Below are positions 60,564 through 64,000 of a stretch of DNA of 64,000 nucleotides, in pieces; position 1 is the first letter of the stretch; each line of letters opens with the position of its first letter. The notes below the pieces were generated by a model. It ran no database searches and was not told where the DNA came from. It worked only from the letters and a program-made list of their open reading frames with translations. The DNA comes from Sinimarinibacterium flocculans. Its GTDB lineage: Bacteria > Pseudomonadota > Gammaproteobacteria > Nevskiales > Nevskiaceae. The translations under genes and the position numbers were made by a program. The stretch spans positions 62,001-126,000 of the forward strand of contig NZ_QICN01000010.1 in the NCBI RefSeq assembly GCF_003201205.1, in the 5' to 3' direction.

Positions 60564-63260
60564 GTGAAGCCAGACAGCCGTCCCGATCCCGACAGCCTGC
60601 TGCGTGACGTCCAGACGCAGCGGCGGGGCAGGCTCAAGATCTTCCTCGGTGCCGCGCCCGGGGTCGGCAAGACGTTTGCGATGCTCGGTGCGGCGCACGA
60701 GCGCGTCGCGGCCGGCGAGGATGTCGTCGTCGGCGTGGTGGAAACCCACGGGCGCGAGGAAACCGCGCGTCTGCTCGCGGGGCTGCCGGTGCAGCCCTTG
60801 CGCACGCTGCGCCACGGTGGCCGGAGCTTCTCGGAGCTGGATCTCGACGGCCTGCTGCAGCGGCGTCCGCGGTTGGCGCTGGTCGACGAGTTCGCGCACA
60901 GCAACGTTCCCGGCAGCCGGCACGCCAAGCGCTACCAGGACGTCGAGGAACTGCTCGCTGCCGGCATCAACGTCTGGACCACGCTCAACATCCAGCATGT
61001 CGAGAGCCTCAACGACGCGGTGGCGCGCATCACCGGCGTGCGCGTGCGCGAGACCGTACCGGACGCCTGGCTGCGGACTGCCGACGGGATCGAGTTGGTC
61101 GACCTCCCGCCGGAGACGCTGGTCGAGCGCCTGAAGGCCGGCAAGGTCTACGTTCCGGAACAGGCGCAGCGCGCGATCGAGCGCTTCTTCAACCTCGGCA
61201 ACCTGACCGCGCTGCGCGATCTTGCGCTGCGCACCGCCGCCGAGCGCGTCGATGCCGATGTGGACGCTTATCTGCGCCGGCATCCGCAGGATCAGCCATG
61301 GCCGACGAGTCAGCGTCTGCTGGTCTGCGTCGGCGGCGACTCGGTGTCCCGCGGCGTCGTGCGCGCCGCCGCGCGGATCGCCCAGTCGCGACGCCAGCCG
61401 TGGACCGCCGTGCACGTCATCAACAGCCGCGCGAACACGCTGCCGAACGCGGACAAGGATCGCATCGCCGAGGTGCTGCGGCTGGCCGAACAACTCGGCG
61501 GCGAGGCAGTGACGATTCCGGGCGAACGCGTTGCCGAGGAGCTGCTGCGCTACGCCCGCACGCGCAACGTGTCGCAGATCGTCATCGGACGGCCGCGGCG
61601 CTCGCTGTGGCGTCTGCTCCTGCGCCCTCCGGTGAGCTTCCAGGTAATGCGGCTGGGCGAGGGATTCGACGTCACCTTCGTCGATGCCGAAGGCGAGACG
61701 GTCACGCGCCAGCCCGCGGCAGTGCCGATCGAGCCGGGCGGATGGACGGGGAGGGCCGCCGCCGAGGCGGCGTCCGGCCTGCTGGCGGCGACGCTGGCGG
61801 CGACGGGCCTGCACAGCGTGCTGCCCTTGGCCAACGTCTCGCTGCTGTATCTGCTGGTGGTGCTCGTCGTCGCGGTCCGCCACGGGCGGGCACCGGCGTT
61901 CGCGGCGGCGCTGGCCAGCTTCGCGCTCTACAACTTCCTGTTCACCGAGCCGCGCTTCACGATGGCGATGAGTCTGCGTGACGAGTGGGTCACGCTCGTG
62001 TTCTTTCTCGTCGTGGCTGTGCTCGCGGGGCAGTTCGCCGCGCAGTTGCGTGGCCAGATGCAGGCCTTGCGCAAGACCGCGAGCCGCACCGCGAATCTCA
62101 ACGAGTTCAGCCGCCGCGTCGCCCGCGCCCGCACCGTCGAACAGGTCGCCGAGGCGACGGCGCAGCATCTGTGCGCGACGCTCGACGGCGCCGCTTTCGT
62201 CGTGACGGAGCCGCCGGACACGCAGCTGCGGCCGCTGGCGCGTGCAGAGCTGGGCGCGGACTTCCAGTTTTCCGAGAGCGAGCGCGCAGCCGCGGCCTGG
62301 TGCTGGCTGCACCGCAAGCCGGCCGGCGCGCACACCTCGACCTTGCCGAACTCGCGTTTCCTGCTCGTGCCGATGGCGACATCGGCGGGTCTGGTCGGCG
62401 TGGCCGGCCTGAACCTGTCGGCGCGCGGGCGCCCGCTGTCGCCGGGACAGCGGCGCCTGCTCGATGCGCTTGCCGATCAGGCCGCGGTGGCGCTGGAGCG
62501 CGCAGCACTGACGCAGGAGGTCGAGCAGCGCCGCGTGTCGCAGGAGACCGAGCAGATCCGCAACTCGCTGCTGGCGTCGGTGTCGCACGATCTGCGCACG
62601 CCGATCGCCTCGGTGATGGGTGCGGCCTCGTCGCTGGTGGAGCAGTCGGAGCGGCTGGGCGGCGCGCAGCGCACGGAGCTGGCGCAGACCATTCTCGAGG
62701 AATCGCAGCGGCTCGACCGGCACGTGCGCAACCTGCTCGACATGACGCGGCTGTCGCGGCCCGGGTTGGCGCTGCGCGAGCAGACCGTGGACCTCGACGA
62801 CCTCGTGCAGGAGGTGCGCCGGTCCGTGCAGGGCCTGCGCAAGGACCTGCGCGTGACATGGGACGGGCCGCCGCAGCGCACGCGCTTGTTGCGCGGCGAC
62901 GGCCCGCTGCTGCGGGCGCTGCTCGTGAACCTGTTCGAGAATGCGATCCGCCACGGTCAGGCCGCCGAGATCACGCTGCAGCTGCGGACCACGGAAGAGC
63001 ACGTCATCATCGGCGTGATCGACCAGGGCCCCGGGATCGGCGCGGCCGAGCGCACCAGGGTGTTCGAGATGTTCAACCGCTCCAGCGACAAGGATCATCG
63101 CGGCGCCGGCACCGGGCTCGGACTGAGCATCTGCAAGGCCATCGCCGAGCTGCACGGCGGGCGCATCGAGGCGACGGTGCCGCTGCGCGGCAACGGCTGC
63201 CAGATCGACGTCTACCTGCCGCGAGAGCGGCTGCTCGCCGCCGATGGCCCGACGCCATGA
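60564..63260 (+). CDS. kdpD: KdpD sensor histidine kinase
   Basis: An 898-residue membrane sensor. The N-terminal KdpD/USP-type cytosolic region has a Walker A GAAPGVGKT (29-37). Four short membrane segments (DUF4118, about 395-500) are followed by a GAF-like region, then HisKA with phospho-acceptor His675 in SVSHDLRTPIASV, and HATPase_c (VNLFENAIRHG, GPGIG, GTGLGLSICKAI). It starts with GTG at 60564, 12 bases after kdpC. It reports K+ shortage and phosphorylates KdpE. Length matches E. coli KdpD (894). Confidence 0.96.
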   Translation: MKPDSRPDPDSLLRDVQTQRRGRLKIFLGAAPGVGKTFAMLGAAHERVAAGEDVVVGVVETHGREETARLLAGLPVQPLRTLRHGGRSFSELDLDGLLQRRPRLALVDEFAHSNVPGSRHAKRYQDVEELLAAGINVWTTLNIQHVESLNDAVARITGVRVRETVPDAWLRTADGIELVDLPPETLVERLKAGKVYVPEQAQRAIERFFNLGNLTALRDLALRTAAERVDADVDAYLRRHPQDQPWPTSQRLLVCVGGDSVSRGVVRAAARIAQSRRQPWTAVHVINSRANTLPNADKDRIAEVLRLAEQLGGEAVTIPGERVAEELLRYARTRNVSQIVIGRPRRSLWRLLLRPPVSFQVMRLGEGFDVTFVDAEGETVTRQPAAVPIEPGGWTGRAAAEAASGLLAATLAATGLHSVLPLANVSLLYLLVVLVVAVRHGRAPAFAAALASFALYNFLFTEPRFTMAMSLRDEWVTLVFFLVVAVLAGQFAAQLRGQMQALRKTASRTANLNEFSRRVARARTVEQVAEATAQHLCATLDGAAFVVTEPPDTQLRPLARAELGADFQFSESERAAAAWCWLHRKPAGAHTSTLPNSRFLLVPMATSAGLVGVAGLNLSARGRPLSPGQRRLLDALADQAAVALERAALTQEVEQRRVSQETEQIRNSLLASVSHDLRTPIASVMGAASSLVEQSERLGGAQRTELAQTILEESQRLDRHVRNLLDMTRLSRPGLALREQTVDLDDLVQEVRRSVQGLRKDLRVTWDGPPQRTRLLRGDGPLLRALLVNLFENAIRHGQAAEITLQLRTTEEHVIIGVIDQGPGIGAAERTRVFEMFNRSSDKDHRGAGTGLGLSICKAIAELHGGRIEATVPLRGNGCQIDVYLPRERLLAADGPTP

Positions 63261-63982
63261 GCGCCGCGCCGGCCCGCATCCTGGTGATCGACGACGAGCC
63301 GCAGATCCGGCGTCTTCTGCGCATCACGCTGGCGGCCGAGGGCTTCGAGGTGGTCGAGGCCGACGGCGTGGCCGAAGGGGTGCGCCTGTGCGCCGCGCGG
63401 CACCCCGCGCTGGTGCTGCTCGATCTGGGACTGGGTGACGGCGACGGCCACGAGGCCCTGGTCGCGATCCGCGGCTGGTCAACGGTGCCGGTGATCGTGC
63501 TCACGGTGCGCGACGACGAGGCGCAGAAGATCCGGCTGCTGGAAGACGGCGCCGACGACTATGTCACCAAGCCGTTCTCGGTCGGCGAGCTGCTGGCGCG
63601 GATCAAGGTCGCGCTGCGCAAGCAGGCGCGGCAGGCGGACGCCGAGCCGGTGTACGTGCACGAGGGCCTGCGCGTCGACCTCGCGGCACGCGAGGTGTCG
63701 GTCGATGGACTGCCCGTCGCCCTGACGCGCAAGGAGTACGCCCTGCTGAGCCTGCTCGCCCGCCATGCCGGGCGGGTGCTGACCCACCGGCAGCTGCTCG
63801 AGGAGATCTGGGGGGCGGTGCATCGCGATGACGTGCAGTACCTGCGCGTGCTGGTGCAGCAGCTGCGCGGCAAGCTCGGGGACCGCGGCGAACGCCAGCG
63901 GCTGATCCTGACCGAGCAGGGCGTCGGCTACCGCCTGGCGGCGCCCCGCCGCGACGACGCTGGACCGCACGATCTGCCCTAA
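63257..63982 (+). CDS. kdpE: KdpE response regulator
   Basis: A 241-residue OmpR/PhoB-type response regulator. The receiver domain has the acidic pair Asp12-Asp13, phospho-acceptor Asp56 (LLDLGLGDGDG), Thr (VLTVRDDE) and Lys (YVTKPF). The C-terminal winged helix (about 135-230) contains LTRKEYALLSLLARHAGRVLTHRQLLEEIWG and YLRVLVQQLRGKL. The ATG overlaps the kdpD stop in ATGA. The product probably activates this same operon through the tandem repeat ahead of kdpF. About 18 bases remain to the window edge, with no terminator visible. Confidence 0.96.
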   Translation: MSAAPARILVIDDEPQIRRLLRITLAAEGFEVVEADGVAEGVRLCAARHPALVLLDLGLGDGDGHEALVAIRGWSTVPVIVLTVRDDEAQKIRLLEDGADDYVTKPFSVGELLARIKVALRKQARQADAEPVYVHEGLRVDLAAREVSVDGLPVALTRKEYALLSLLARHAGRVLTHRQLLEEIWGAVHRDDVQYLRVLVQQLRGKLGDRGERQRLILTEQGVGYRLAAPRRDDAGPHDLP

Positions 63983-64000
63983 CGGGTAGTGCGCCGGGCC

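Noticed and set aside
57690-63155. An 1821-codon open frame on the minus strand, antisense to kdpA-kdpD
   Set aside because: It runs opposite to five well-recognised kdp genes. Its translation is a low-complexity mix of Arg, Gln, His, Asp and Val with no domain. Long antisense openness is expected at this GC content.

Overview
The window is about 64 kb of very GC-rich, densely coding bacterial chromosome. The gene content points to a gammaproteobacterium near the Xanthomonadales/Nevskiales: PlsB with the E. coli active-site numbering, a FadE/TetR pair, the tesA-ybbA-ybbP arrangement, DUF3080 and DUF1329 proteins, an M2 dipeptidyl carboxypeptidase, PimC/PimD-like acyl-CoA dehydrogenases, and REP-like hairpins of the GGAGCGGCTTCAGCCGCGAC type. 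This placement is inferred from gene content. No rRNA or tRNA gene, CRISPR array, integrase or complete insertion sequence was seen.

Layout. (1) 1-4.6 kb, minus strand: SGNH esterase tesA, then a lipid-modifying operon of FAD oxidoreductase, DUF1365 protein, cyclopropane-fatty-acid-synthase-like methyltransferase and DUF1475 membrane protein. (2) 4.6-8.9 kb: ybbA/ybbP ABC exporter, and malate dehydrogenase with its terminator. (3) 8.9-14.0 kb: a minus-strand set of FecR/SPOR protein, glycosyltransferase and epimerase, diverging from a RimK-like ATP-grasp ligase coupled to a GNAT acetyltransferase. (4) 14.0-20.5 kb: DUF1329 protein, DUF3080 lipoprotein, FKBP isomerase, plsB and a DUF4112 protein. 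(5) 20.7-30.9 kb: POT peptide transporter with an M2 peptidase, a YdbH/YdbL-type envelope pair, a cNMP-patatin protein, an O-antigen-ligase-like protein and a broken prolyl oligopeptidase. (6) 31-39.3 kb: a fatty-acid oxidation block of TetR regulator, fadE, a FadB/FadJ-type bifunctional enzyme and a pair of acyl-CoA dehydrogenases. (7) 39.3-43.3 kb: ppnN, a haloalkane-dehalogenase-like hydrolase, two small unknown genes and a di-iron metallo-beta-lactamase-fold protein. (8) 43.5-51.5 kb: a type I restriction-modification island in the order hsdR-hsdS-DUF3800-rhuM-hsdM. (9) 51.5-54.2 kb: M14 carboxypeptidase-like protein, crotonase and a MAPEG protein, separated by dispersed repeats. (10) 54.2-64 kb: an ABC-F ATPase diverging from a complete kdpFABCDE potassium-uptake and sensing operon.

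Several blocks look functionally coherent. TetR/fadE, the bifunctional hydratase/dehydrogenase and the PimC/PimD-like pair would together oxidise acyl-CoAs. Tandem palindromes in front of the TetR gene are probable operators. The kdp operon carries its own sensor and regulator, and has a tandem 11-bp-spaced repeat upstream that suits an OmpR-family regulator. The restriction island is interleaved with two accessory genes and uses ATGA start/stop overlaps. The points most worth following up are this island, the ATP-grasp/GNAT pair, the lipid-modification operon with a possible stress-type promoter, and the TetR operator architecture.
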